Assembly: GCF_000970455.1 (NCBI RefSeq)
Contig: NZ_LAJG01000014.1
Location: 248,001 to 312,000, forward strand
Reading direction: 5' to 3'
Source of the DNA: Devosia soli
GTDB lineage: Bacteria; Pseudomonadota; Alphaproteobacteria; Rhizobiales; Devosiaceae
Length of the DNA: 64,000 nucleotides
Position numbers and translations under genes: made by a program. Position 1 is the stretch's first letter, and every line of letters starts with the position of its first letter. This document shows positions 1 to 8,700 of the stretch, one piece after another. The notes beneath the pieces were generated by a model. The model searched no databases and was not told the origin of the DNA. It saw only the letters and a program-made list of their open reading frames with translations.

Positions 1-86
1 GCACCCGCACCTATGATCGCAGTGGCGAGGTCAAGATGCCCCGCGCCGTTTCGGCTCGCGGCATCGCCATCAACCGCGCCCTCTGA
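1..86 (+). CDS. C-terminal end of an unidentified protein (partial)
   Basis: An open frame enters from the left edge (first full codon at base 3) and ends at TGA 84-86, giving a 27-residue tail that finishes GIAINRAL. It is followed by a strong hairpin terminator, which supports it being the end of a real gene. The tail is too short to name the protein, although the flagellar genes next to it make a motility role possible. Confidence 0.5.
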   Translation, partial: TRTYDRSGEVKMPRAVSARGIAINRAL

Positions 87-173
87 CGCGCAACCGAATC
101 GCCGCGGCGCTCTACCTCGATGGGAATAGGGGTAGGCTCTCCAGAAGGAGCGCCAGCATCGCTACCGGCTTTG

Positions 174-200
174 GGGCCCTCGCAGGAGCGAGGGCCCTTT
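174..200 (+). terminator. Rho-independent terminator
   Basis: A 10-bp perfect stem (174-183 with 188-197) with an AGGA loop is followed by a short T-rich tail. It closes the partial gene at the left edge. Confidence 0.75.
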
Positions 201-332
201 CATTTGCTCGACGTTAACGGAATGCTACCGGACTGGCCGTCTATCGCATCAAATACGCCCGTTTCATCCAATGGAGCGGAAGCAATCCTTCCGTAGCCTG
301 ACCTCGGCCAATTGTGGCTCCAGGACAGGATC

Positions 333-662
333 ATGAGCGCCAGAATAGCGCCGAGAACCGATACCATCGGTATCGCTTTCTCGCCGCATCTTCCAAGGTT
401 CAATCGTCCGCCCGGACGACGCGAACCCAAAACCCCGGAGGGGGATAACATTGCCGGAGAAGCCGATTCCCTGGGTTTGCCCAAAGAGTTCGGCGCGCTG
501 GAGACCGAGGGTAGTCTACCGCCCGAGACCATCTTCGAAGCCGCCCTCCTCGGACTTCAGCAGTCGATCGACCCGCTGACCCCTCAGGAAGTCGCCCGCC
601 GCCTCCGCAACGAATGGTCACCCCCCTCCTCGGGATTTCAGCTGACCGACAAGACCATCTGA
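333..662 (+). CDS. Hypothetical protein, 109 aa
   Basis: I do not recognise this protein. The ATG at 333 has an AGGA 7 bp upstream. An in-frame codon at 312 has no such support. The N-terminal half is Pro/Arg-rich and of uncertain coding quality. The C-terminal half (about residues 55-109) has the GC-rich third positions of its neighbours and an acidic, helical look (PPETIFEAALLGLQQSID). A strong T-tailed terminator begins 8 bp after the stop, which favours transcription on this strand. An antisense frame (200-532) contains a hydrophobic stretch but has a poor ribosome-binding site. No signal peptide or metal motif is visible. Confidence 0.5.
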   Translation: MSARIAPRTDTIGIAFSPHLPRFNRPPGRREPKTPEGDNIAGEADSLGLPKEFGALETEGSLPPETIFEAALLGLQQSIDPLTPQEVARRLRNEWSPPSSGFQLTDKTI

Positions 663-669
663 AAATCAA

Positions 670-700
670 AGCCCGGACCGCTCATCGGCCCGGGCTTTTT
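670..700 (+). terminator. Rho-independent terminator
   Basis: Stem AGCCCGG (670-676) pairs with CCGGGCT (690-696) and runs into TTTTT. It lies directly after the 109-aa gene. Confidence 0.8.
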
Positions 701-727
701 CTTGCCTAAACATCTGCAAAGACAAAC

Positions 728-754
728 AAAAAGGCCCGCCTCGAAAGGCGGGCC
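728..754 (-). terminator. Terminator of the first flagellin gene
   Basis: An 8-bp perfect GC stem (733-740 with 747-754) has a 6-base loop. Read on the minus strand it runs into TTTTT. It lies 25 bp after the flagellin stop codon. Confidence 0.85.
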
Positions 755-779
755 AAGTTCAGTGATGCAGTAAGACCTC

Positions 780-1883
780 TTACGAGATCAGGCGCAGAGC
801 GGTGGTTTCCGACGACTGCATGATCGACAGAGCGGTCGTCGCCATCTGCTGGCGGGTCTGGAGAGCAACGAGGTTCGCAGCTTCCTGATCCATGTCAGCG
901 GCGGTCAATGCCGAAGAGCTGGACTTGAGAATGTCCGACAGCGAAGCGTTGAATTCCTTGCGGGCATTGATGATCGACTGGTTCGAAGAGAACGAGGCGG
1001 CTGTGGCTTCCAGCGTATCGGCAGCGCCGATCAGGGCATCCAGCGAGTCGTTGATGTCATCGTCCGACTGCCATGTATTGGATGCAGCGGTAATGTTGAG
1101 CGACGTCGCGTTCACTGTGGTGCCGTCGATCGTCGTGGACGAAGAACCGTCTTCATTAAGCGCCAGCTTGATTTTGTCACCATTAAGCAGGTTGGTGCCA
1201 TTGATGCCAGCGTCCTTCGCGATCCGGTCGATTTCGGAGCGGAGGGCTTCGAACTGCTTGGACAGGGCCTCACGAGTTGCGTTTTTCGGCGGATTGGTGG
1301 TCCCAGCGGTCAAACCGGTCGCAGTCAGGCCAGTGCCGGTACCGGCAATCGTGATGTCGTCGTTATTGGAACCAGTCAGGGTGAGCTTGCCGTCGACCAA
1401 GGCCGCCTTCACACCGACGTCGGTGTCGGCATTGATGCCGTCGATGACGGTTTGAACAGTGTTGCCGGCTGCGGCGGTGAAGCTGTACGAACCGCTGCCC
1501 GTCGTGATCGTAAGAGTGTCGGCGGCTGTGATGGCCGTTGCGGCAGTGGTCGCAGTGCCAGTCACGGTGGCATTGGTAGCCGAAGAGGTCAGCGCCTGGC
1601 TGGTCAGGCCGCGAGCTTCCTTGATCAGGCCCTGGATGCCCTTGATACCTTCGGAAGCAGCCTTCATCGACGACTGGGCGGCATTGATGTTGTCCATCAG
1701 AGCATCAATCGAAGCAGCGCGGGTATCCATCGAAGAAGCAGTAAAAAACTTCGAGACATTGTCCAGCGGGCTGTTGACGGCCTTGCCGGTAACAAGACGG
1801 CTCTGGGTGGTGGCCATCTGATCTGCGACGTTACGGAGAACGGTGAGACCGGTACGGGCGTTTGCGGAGAGATTGATGCTCAT
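780..1883 (-). CDS. Flagellin (367 aa)
   Basis: This is a structural subunit of the flagellar filament, exported through the flagellar type III apparatus. The N-terminal D0/D1 helices start MSINLSANARTGLTVLRNV and carry the flagellin-typical stretch TTQSRLVTGKAVNSPLDN. The C-terminal helices end in the usual QTRQQMATTALSIMQSSE region. Between them (about residues 104-205) is a Thr/Ala/Gly-rich beta segment of the flagellin IN-motif kind (TLTITTGSGSYSFTAAAGN). AGGAAG lies 8 bp before the ATG. The gene is divergent from a second, much larger flagellin and has its own terminator. Its mRNA leader is a plausible target of the nearby FlbT. Confidence 0.95.
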   Translation of the reverse strand: MSINLSANARTGLTVLRNVADQMATTQSRLVTGKAVNSPLDNVSKFFTASSMDTRAASIDALMDNINAAQSSMKAASEGIKGIQGLIKEARGLTSQALTSSATNATVTGTATTAATAITAADTLTITTGSGSYSFTAAAGNTVQTVIDGINADTDVGVKAALVDGKLTLTGSNNDDITIAGTGTGLTATGLTAGTTNPPKNATREALSKQFEALRSEIDRIAKDAGINGTNLLNGDKIKLALNEDGSSSTTIDGTTVNATSLNITAASNTWQSDDDINDSLDALIGAADTLEATAASFSSNQSIINARKEFNASLSDILKSSSSALTAADMDQEAANLVALQTRQQMATTALSIMQSSETTALRLIS

Positions 1884-2599
1884 TGTTTGGACTTCCTGTT
1901 CCAGAGATTTGTTTTCTTCCGGCGTTTCTTGCCGGCGAGAACAGGTTTAGGGTCCAAACCCTGCGCCCCCCTTCCACGAAAGCGCGCAATTTATTTCAAA
2001 TTTTATCGAATGTCGGCGGAGGCAAATTTGGTCGACTTATCCATCTTCTCAACGCCCCCTCCCCACACGCTAATTTACTCATCCAACCCCGCACGGACGG
2101 TCTGCAGACGACAGTAGCGGGAGGGCCAACCGCGAGGAATCGTCTCCCACGCGCGTTCGGGACTGGCCGCCTTGCGACAAGCGATCAAAAAGGCGCTGCG
2201 AGACCCGTCCGAAAAATTGGCGCCCCGGGACGTCTGTCGTCTCACTTTCAAAAATCATCGAGGCGAAAGACGTCTCGGGGTCCGTCCACTCCTCGCCAAC
2301 CGGAAGCGGCCCGCGCTGTCCGGCGAACTCTGCTGCGCTTAGCCGATTCCCCTGCGCGCACCCCACAGCGCATATCGAAGGGCCCCAAATCCAATCCCGT
2401 AGGTGCGAATATTTAGGTGTCAGAGCGCAGGAACCACCCGGAAAACCCCAGCAAATCCAGGAAAAACCGTGGTGAATGAACGGCTTACGGACAAAGTAAA
2501 GATGTCGCCAATTTAAGAAGTTTTTAGCAAGTCCGGGGCATTCTGCAGGGGTCTCAAGAATTGAGGCAATGCACCACACGTCCAGAAGGAAAACCTAGT
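1884..2599. other. Divergent flagellin control region (no gene)
   Basis: This 716-bp stretch between the two flagellin start codons has no convincing reading frame. It should hold both promoters and both mRNA leaders. In the minus-strand leader, CGCCGG occurs twice 13 bp apart (about 1919-1938). I could not find a clear sigma-28 or sigma-54 core sequence here. The last 120 bp before the large flagellin are AT-rich compared with the surroundings. Confidence 0.6.
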
Positions 2600-5359
2600 A
2601 TGGGTTCCGATGTTTCTCTCTCGAAGGCCGTTCGCTCGAACCTTTTGAGCCTCCAGAATACCGCCTCGATGATGGACAAGACGCAGAACCGTCTTGCCAC
2701 CGGTAACAAGGTGAATTCTGCCCTCGACAATCCGTCGAACTTCTTCACGGCATCGGCGCTCAACAGCCGTGCTGCCGACATGAGCAATCTGCTCGACTCG
2801 ATGGCCTCGGGTATCAAGGTCATCGAAGCCGCCAACAACGGCATCACCGCCCTGACCAAGAACCTGGAATCCATGCAGTCGACCCTGCGCCAGGCCCGTC
2901 AGGACAAGTCCTTCCAGACCAAGTCTTTCGAAGTCAACGATAACACCAAGATCAAGCTTGGCGGCGGTCAGTTCGGCGATCTCGATGCCGACATTAGTCT
3001 TGCTGCAGCGACTGTTGCCGGTACGAAAGCCCAGATCACGACCGACGACGCAACCGCGTACCTGGGTCCGCAGTCCTCCACAGCCACCGCTCAGGGCGCA
3101 GGTGCCCGTTCAGTAATTTCCGGTTTGACTGGCTTCACCACCGGCGACCAATTCACGGTTGCTGGCGTAAACGTCACTGCCGGCGCTGACGTCACCGCTA
3201 CTGGCCTCAAGGCCACTATCGAGACCGCACTGGCTGGCAGCACCTCAACCGCCGGCAAGTACACGGTTTCGGTCGGTACCGGCGACAATGCCAACAAGCT
3301 TATCATCGAGACAGTCGATACTGCCGGCGCAGCTGCAGCCATCAACCTTGATCCCGATAACAACGCCGCAACGGGTGTGAACAACGCCACCAAGGGCGCT
3401 GTTTCGTTCAACTATTCTTCGGTGAGCACTTCGATCACCGCTGGTGGACAGACGATTCCCACCGGCGCGTCCTTCGACGACTTCGTTGCCAACCTGCAGG
3501 CTGGTGCTGAAGCCGGTGGCTACACTGTCGTTTCCGACAGCAGCACCAAGGATATCACGCTCACGAGCACGCAGTGGGGTGGCGCTGTCCCGACCGTTTC
3601 GGGCGTTCCGACCTACGCTGCCGGCACTGCAGCGACGAAGGCAAATACCACCTTCACGCTGAACACGGCCAATGGCGCCCAGAACTTGACCATCGCTGGC
3701 GCCACGGGTCCGATCGCTGTTGCCAGCGGCGCAACTGACGCAACGGTCCTTGCCGCTCTGCAGGCCGACACCAATCTCGCTGCTGCCTACGACATCACCA
3801 GCGACGGCTCGTTCGGTTTCACCCTCACGGCAAAGACTGCCGGTGCTGCCACGGCTGCGACGGTTACCTCCGACAAGACCTATGTTGCAGCCGCAACGGC
3901 GACCGACTCAGGTCCGCTGATGGCGGGTGTAGACTTCACGTCCGCCGGTACGGACCTTCAGGCCTATGCTGGGCAGACGATTTCCGTCGGCGCACAGAGC
4001 TTCACGTTCAACGGCACCGATGACAACGCCACACAGGCAGCAGCTCTGCAAACTGCTCTGCAAGGCGGTGGTAGCGGTCTGACGGTAACCCTCACGAACG
4101 CTGGCTTCTCTATTACGAAGGCAGACGGCACGGACTTCACCATCAACACGAGCGGCACCCTTGGCACCGCTATTGGTGCTACTGCCGGTTCGCTCGCCGT
4201 GACCAATGGTACCCCGGTTTCTTCGGGTCTCAGCGTTGCAGCTGCAGGCACCAACGGCACCGCAGCTGTTGCTGAAGTTGACGGCCTCCAGACTACGACT
4301 GCAACCGCTGCTGGTGCATCGGTTGAAACCGTTGCAGCAGCAGAAAACACCTTCACCGTCTCTTATGACGGCAAGACTGCCGACATTTCGATCGGTGGCG
4401 TGAAGGGTGGTGTGGGTTCGGCGGTAAATGCGCTCGATATCAAGAATTGGCAGGATTCGACCATTGCGGCCGTGAACTCCGATCTTGAAGCTGCTGGCAT
4501 CAACGGTGTCGAAGCCAAGTTCGATGCAGCCGGTAAGTTCCAGCTCGTTGCAAAGACCGCTGAAGCCAAGACCCTGGCTGTGTCGGGCGATGATGCTGTG
4601 TCCCTCTTCGGCACCAACGGTGTGAACACCGGTGTGGCTGAGAAGAGCCAGCTCAACGCGACCAAGACCGTCGATAAGTTCGTCGAACTGATCAACCGCG
4701 ACCATGGCGGCAAGGTTCGTGCTTCGAACGACAACGGCAAGCTGCGTATCGAAAACCTGTCGACCCAGGAACTCGATATCGGTGTCGATCTGAATGGCAA
4801 TGACGCCGTTACCGCCCTCAAGATTGATGGCAACACTGTCCGTGCCAACCTGTCCAAGCAGTTCAACGAACTGCGCGATCAGCTCGACAAGCTGGCTGAT
4901 GACTCGTCCTTCAACGGCATCAACCTGCTCCGTGGCGACAAGCTGAAGATCACCTTCAACGAGTCGGGCACGTCCTCGATCGACATCCAGGCCAAGGATG
5001 CCAACGGTAATGTTCGCGGCATCAACGCTTCGAACCTCAGCGTTGAAAGCCTTGTCGCTGAAGATCTCGACACCGACGAAAAGATCGACGCCTTCCTCGG
5101 CAAGCTGTCTTCGGCTCTGACCGAACTCCGCTCGCAGGCTTCGGCCTTCGGTTCGAACCTGTCGTCTGTCGAAAACCGTCAGTCGTTCACCAAGAACATG
5201 ATCAACACGCTCGAAACCGGCGCGGCGAACCTGACCTTGGCGGACACCAACGAAGAAGCTGCGAACCTTCTGGCTCTCCAGACCCGCCAGCAGCTCTCCT
5301 CGTCGGCTCTGTCGATGGCGTCGCAGCAGGATCAGGCTGTGCTGCAGCTCCTGCGTTAA
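2600..5359 (+). CDS. Giant flagellin (919 aa)
   Basis: This is a flagellar filament protein about two to three times the usual length. Residues 1-110 (MGSDVSLSKAVRSNLLSLQN onward) and about 749-919 (ANLSKQFNELRDQLDKL to the end) are conserved flagellin D0/D1 helices. The roughly 630 residues between them are Thr/Ala/Gly-rich and beta-like, with recurring segments such as QTISVGAQSFTFNG and FDDFVANLQAGAEAGGYTV that resemble flagellin IN modules. The ATG at 2600 was chosen because AAGGA lies 9 bp upstream and the product then begins like other flagellins; an earlier ATG at 2561 adds 13 unconserved residues. It is followed by a terminator, then flbT and flaF on the same strand. The insert would lie on the outer filament surface. 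Confidence 0.93.
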   Translation: MGSDVSLSKAVRSNLLSLQNTASMMDKTQNRLATGNKVNSALDNPSNFFTASALNSRAADMSNLLDSMASGIKVIEAANNGITALTKNLESMQSTLRQARQDKSFQTKSFEVNDNTKIKLGGGQFGDLDADISLAAATVAGTKAQITTDDATAYLGPQSSTATAQGAGARSVISGLTGFTTGDQFTVAGVNVTAGADVTATGLKATIETALAGSTSTAGKYTVSVGTGDNANKLIIETVDTAGAAAAINLDPDNNAATGVNNATKGAVSFNYSSVSTSITAGGQTIPTGASFDDFVANLQAGAEAGGYTVVSDSSTKDITLTSTQWGGAVPTVSGVPTYAAGTAATKANTTFTLNTANGAQNLTIAGATGPIAVASGATDATVLAALQADTNLAAAYDITSDGSFGFTLTAKTAGAATAATVTSDKTYVAAATATDSGPLMAGVDFTSAGTDLQAYAGQTISVGAQSFTFNGTDDNATQAAALQTALQGGGSGLTVTLTNAGFSITKADGTDFTINTSGTLGTAIGATAGSLAVTNGTPVSSGLSVAAAGTNGTAAVAEVDGLQTTTATAAGASVETVAAAENTFTVSYDGKTADISIGGVKGGVGSAVNALDIKNWQDSTIAAVNSDLEAAGINGVEAKFDAAGKFQLVAKTAEAKTLAVSGDDAVSLFGTNGVNTGVAEKSQLNATKTVDKFVELINRDHGGKVRASNDNGKLRIENLSTQELDIGVDLNGNDAVTALKIDGNTVRANLSKQFNELRDQLDKLADDSSFNGINLLRGDKLKITFNESGTSSIDIQAKDANGNVRGINASNLSVESLVAEDLDTDEKIDAFLGKLSSALTELRSQASAFGSNLSSVENRQSFTKNMINTLETGAANLTLADTNEEAANLLALQTRQQLSSSALSMASQQDQAVLQLLR

Positions 5360-5383
5360 TCGCTGGCGTCATAACGAAAAATG

Positions 5384-5415
5384 GAAGGCGGGCCACAAGC
5401 CCGCCTTCTTGTTTT
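5384..5415 (+). terminator. Terminator of the giant flagellin gene
   Basis: A 10-bp perfect stem (5384-5393 with 5399-5408) with a CACAA loop is followed by TTGTTTT. It separates the flagellin transcript from flbT. Confidence 0.85.
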
Positions 5416-5535
5416 GGCTGAGCTGCATCGAGGATTCGTTCCCCGCTCGCATCGCCAGGGTGTATGCTCAATGCGAACTTCCCACCCAAGCCCGCCAAAA
5501 GACCGGCGGCATTCCCAGAATAGGAAACACAACCG

Positions 5536-5973
5536 ATGTCTCTCAAAGTCGAACTCAAGCCCGGCGAGCGCCTGATCATCGGTGGCTGCATCATTACCAA
5601 TTCCGACCAGCGGACACGGCTTTTCATCGATGGCAAGGCCCCGATTCTGCGCGAAAAGGACATCCTGACGATCGCGACGGCCGATACGCCGGCCAAGCGC
5701 ATCTATCTGGCGGTACAGCTCATGTACCTGGCAGATGACACAACCGGACTGACCGAAGAATATTTCAGGCTTGTCAATGAGATAATCCAGGCGGCGCCCT
5801 CGATGATCACGCTGATCAACGCGATCAACAACGAGATTTTAACCGGCGCCCTGTACAAAGCTCTCAAGGCAGCCCGCAAGTTAATTCAGTACGAACAGGA
5901 CCTTCTTGCAAATGTACCATCAGGGAGCGCAGGCCTACCAGCAGGTGGCCCGCAAAACGGAAGCCCCGCGTGA
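5536..5973 (+). CDS. flbT: Flagellin translational regulator FlbT (145 aa)
   Basis: FlbT is a small alphaproteobacterial protein that acts on the 5' leader of flagellin mRNA; in Caulobacter it represses translation until the hook is complete. The whole sequence fits the family: an N-terminal beta-rich part (LKVELKPGERLIIGGCIITN) followed by helices around YLAVQLMYLADD and the C-terminal YKALKAARKLIQYEQDLL. AGGAAA lies 8 bp before the ATG. The 3' end overlaps flaF by 62 bp in another frame, so the two are probably translationally coupled, consistent with their opposing, paired roles in flagellin synthesis. Confidence 0.93.
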   Translation: MSLKVELKPGERLIIGGCIITNSDQRTRLFIDGKAPILREKDILTIATADTPAKRIYLAVQLMYLADDTTGLTEEYFRLVNEIIQAAPSMITLINAINNEILTGALYKALKAARKLIQYEQDLLANVPSGSAGLPAGGPQNGSPA

Positions 5974-6292
5974 TCGCGAAGCAAATCTGCTATCGCGGGC
6001 GGCTGCCAATCTCCAGCTTATCCACGATGCCTGGGAGCTGAAGCAGGATAGCCTGAACGAGGCACTTCTCTTCAACCGTCGCATCTGGAACATCTTCCTC
6101 ACCTCGGTTACCCGCGAGGATAACCCTCTTCCCGCACAGGTCCGCCAGAACATCGCCAATCTCGGCCTATTCGTCATGAACGAGACCCGCGAGCTCCACA
6201 TGGAGCCGATCAAGGCCAAGCTGCTGCCGCTGATCAACATCAACCGGCAGCTTGCCGCCGGTCTGCGCGGTTCTGAAGAAGCCGCCGCCTGA
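5912..6292 (+). CDS. flaF: Flagellin synthesis facilitator FlaF (126 aa)
   Basis: FlaF is an alphaproteobacterial regulator required for flagellin production and secretion that antagonises FlbT. The sequence is helical and matches the family from MYHQGAQAYQQVARKTEAP to the C-terminal NRQLAAGLRG. I start it at the ATG at 5912, because it gives the typical MY-start of the family and has AGGA 11 bp upstream; an in-frame TTG two codons earlier is less likely. It begins inside flbT and ends before a hairpin terminator, so flbT-flaF form a two-gene unit. Confidence 0.92.
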   Translation: MYHQGAQAYQQVARKTEAPRDREANLLSRAAANLQLIHDAWELKQDSLNEALLFNRRIWNIFLTSVTREDNPLPAQVRQNIANLGLFVMNETRELHMEPIKAKLLPLININRQLAAGLRGSEEAAA

Positions 6293-6330
6293 AGAACTCT
6301 TCAATACCGTCGCCTCGACGCGACACAACG

Positions 6331-6363
6331 AGCCTCCGGACCAAACCGGAGGCTTTCGTGTTT
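6331..6363 (+). terminator. Terminator of flbT-flaF
   Basis: Stem AGCCTCCGG (6331-6339) pairs with CCGGAGGCT (6346-6354). A T-rich tail follows. Confidence 0.75.
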
Positions 6364-6402
6364 CTGGGGTGAGAACAACAGGAGCGGTAGCAGCAACCGC
6401 GC

Positions 6403-6431
6403 AAAATGAAACGGGGCGCTTTCGCGCCCCG
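6403..6431 (-). terminator. Terminator of flgE-flgK-flgL
   Basis: The stem 6412-6419 with 6424-6431 has a TTTC loop. On the minus strand the stem is followed by a T-rich stretch. It lies about 40 bp past the flgL stop. Confidence 0.75.
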
Positions 6432-6473
6432 CTCTCATTCCGGCCTTCTGGCCTCTCCGCGCCTTCTGGCGGC

Positions 6474-8687
6474 TTACTTCAGGTAATTGACCAAGCTCAG
6501 ATTAGCCACGCTCGCCGTCGTCTGATAGCTGGCCTCGAGACGCGTCTTGAGCGCCAGAAGCTGCATGGCCGTTTCTTCCATGCTCACCGTCTCGACTTCG
6601 CTCAGCAGCGTCTCGATCTGACCGGCAAAGGCGGTGTTCCGCTCCTTCGCTCCGCCGACCGTCGCGCGTACCACGCCAAGTTCGAGACCGATCTGCTCGA
6701 CCGAGCCCTCGTGGGTTGCCGTGGAACTCGAGGTCGCCGCCATCTGCTTTTCGACCATGGCACTGAAGCGCGCCTTGGAGGTGCTATCGTTGATGTCGTA
6801 TTCCTGGCTGCTCATAGCGGCCAGCGTCTTGACCAGTTCGCGAAGTCCGGATTCGTTGGCGCGAACGCCATAGCCAACCTTGGTCGAGTCATCGACAGAC
6901 GCCGTGGCCGAGCGGCGGGGATTGTCTCCGGCCGCGCCCACTTCGCCGACATACCACTTTACCGTATCGCGAGTGCCCGGATTGGCGAAGACGGTTGCCG
7001 TTTCCGGGTCGCCACCGGTCATGTCGATGCGGCGCGCGACGCCGTCCGTGGTGAAGAAGTCGTCGGCCGCGGCATAGCTCGATGCGGCAACGAGATCGGT
7101 CTTGCTCGTCTGATCGAGCTGGATCTTGAGGGCCGCCTCGAAATTGGCTGCGGTCTCTTCCTTGTTGGCGCCGATCACGAACTGGCCGGTTGCCGGCTGC
7201 CGATCGACCGCCTGCAGGGTCATGGCCTTGCTCGTGCCGTCGGGCATTGTCAGGTTGATCGTCACGGATTCACCGGCCCGCGGCACGCCCATGAATTCGA
7301 CCGTCATGTTGGCCGGATTGCCGGCGACAGCGCTGACATTAATCCGGCTGCTGGTGGTCGACGCAGAGGCAAGCTTGTAGCCAAAAACAGTAGGCGGAGA
7401 CTGTTCCGCGATGCGCACCTTCTCGGGCGTCACCGCATCCACACCAGCCTCAAGCCTACCCGTCTTGATCGGCGCTTCGAGGCCGCCAAGATGGGCCTTG
7501 AGCGCGCCCTGAAGGTTTTTGAGGGTTTCTTCACGGCTCACACCGATCTGGTATTCCTTGGGGTTCGCAGCGGGGTCTGGCGTACCGGCGACGGCCTTAA
7601 AGGCGTAGTCGGTCGTTACACCCGTCTCGGCGTTCTTGATACCGATGGTGATGGTTTCACCATCAATCGGCTGCGTCTGGAACTTCACCGATACGGCCTT
7701 CATGCCATCGGAATAGCCGATGACCTTTACGTCGGCATCCGAGGACAGGAACTGCTTGAAATTGTCGAGATTGCCAAGCTTCTGTCCCATCAGATTTTCG
7801 AGGTTCTTGGCGGTATCTTCGAGCGTCGCGCCGATGGAATATTCGGGCGGCGTAGCCGAACTGTCCGGCACGCTCGGCGCAGCGACGGCCTTGGCCGTCA
7901 GCGTCTGCGTAGTGCCGTCGCGGCGGGTCATGTTGAACGTGACCAATTCGCCATCGAGCGGCTGGGTCGAAACCTGCACGGTGGGCGCCAGCGGGTCCGC
8001 CGTCGGGCCCATGGTCTGGGTCGAATCCGAATTGCCAGAGATCGAGGTGATCGAATAGCCGAAGCGCTCGAACTCGGCGGAAGAAAGAACGAGGTTGTTC
8101 TTCCATGGGCCAGTGATGGTCGTGCGTGGCAGCCCCACATTGGAGAGCGTATCCGAGGAATCCTTACCAAGGTCGGCCTTGCGGCGTTCTTCGGCGCCCC
8201 TTAGATAGCCGTCCGAGGTGCCATCCCCGTTCATGATCTGGTCGTAGGTGGCAACCGGTGCAGTCTCGGTCTTGTTGCCCCCCATCAGGTAGCGGCCGGC
8301 AACGCTCAGGTTCAGCGTTTCGAGCAACTGCGAAAGACGGTTCTGCGAGTCTTTCTGCAGGCTCACCATGGTGAGATTGTTTTCGCCATAGCTGGTCGGA
8401 GTAGCCGAAGTGCGGGTCTCTGACTTCAGCTTGCTCAGCGAAGTGAAGGCCTGGTCGAGGAAGTTGAGGCGCAGGTTCACCGTGTCGATATTGGCCGCAA
8501 AGGAATCTAGCTTGGTCAGCCGATTGCGCGAGGCCAGAGACACGGTCCGGTCGAACCCCATCTCCGAGAGCGTCTCGGCCTTCTGACCACTGCCCAGCTG
8601 GGTTTGAAGCTTTCCAAGTTGGGCCTGCATGGTCGAGATAGCGCTGTAGCCTGCCTTGACCGGATACATGGACTTATTGATCAGCAT
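6474..8687 (-). CDS. flgL: Flagellar hook-filament junction protein FlgL, enlarged (737 aa)
   Basis: FlgL sits between FlgK and the filament. The flagellin-like N-terminus (residues 1-135, with MQAQLGKLQTQLGSGQKAET) and C-terminus (about 640-737, ending ASYQTTASVANLSLVNYLK) are typical. The centre is not: three modules of about 65-70 residues follow one another at roughly 237-305, 332-400 and 461-525. Each has a strand pair around DGE.VTF or GESVTI, then a KAV or QAV turn, then EY.IG or QFVIG and an EETxxNL helix. Usual FlgL proteins are about 300-400 aa. AGGAG lies 8 bp before the ATG, and flgK ends 13 bp upstream, so both are co-transcribed. Confidence 0.9.
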   Translation of the reverse strand: MLINKSMYPVKAGYSAISTMQAQLGKLQTQLGSGQKAETLSEMGFDRTVSLASRNRLTKLDSFAANIDTVNLRLNFLDQAFTSLSKLKSETRTSATPTSYGENNLTMVSLQKDSQNRLSQLLETLNLSVAGRYLMGGNKTETAPVATYDQIMNGDGTSDGYLRGAEERRKADLGKDSSDTLSNVGLPRTTITGPWKNNLVLSSAEFERFGYSITSISGNSDSTQTMGPTADPLAPTVQVSTQPLDGELVTFNMTRRDGTTQTLTAKAVAAPSVPDSSATPPEYSIGATLEDTAKNLENLMGQKLGNLDNFKQFLSSDADVKVIGYSDGMKAVSVKFQTQPIDGETITIGIKNAETGVTTDYAFKAVAGTPDPAANPKEYQIGVSREETLKNLQGALKAHLGGLEAPIKTGRLEAGVDAVTPEKVRIAEQSPPTVFGYKLASASTTSSRINVSAVAGNPANMTVEFMGVPRAGESVTINLTMPDGTSKAMTLQAVDRQPATGQFVIGANKEETAANFEAALKIQLDQTSKTDLVAASSYAAADDFFTTDGVARRIDMTGGDPETATVFANPGTRDTVKWYVGEVGAAGDNPRRSATASVDDSTKVGYGVRANESGLRELVKTLAAMSSQEYDINDSTSKARFSAMVEKQMAATSSSTATHEGSVEQIGLELGVVRATVGGAKERNTAFAGQIETLLSEVETVSMEETAMQLLALKTRLEASYQTTASVANLSLVNYLK

Positions 8688-8700
8688 TGGTCAGGCTCCT

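Noticed and set aside
200-532. Minus-strand 110-residue frame with a hydrophobic stretch
   Set aside because: It overlaps the plus-strand 109-residue gene that has better start and terminator signals. A short membrane peptide from about 367 downward cannot be fully excluded.
6252-8204. A 650-residue plus-strand frame opposite flgL
   Set aside because: It is the reverse of a conserved flagellar gene, rich in Arg/Gly/His with no domain, and it starts inside flaF.
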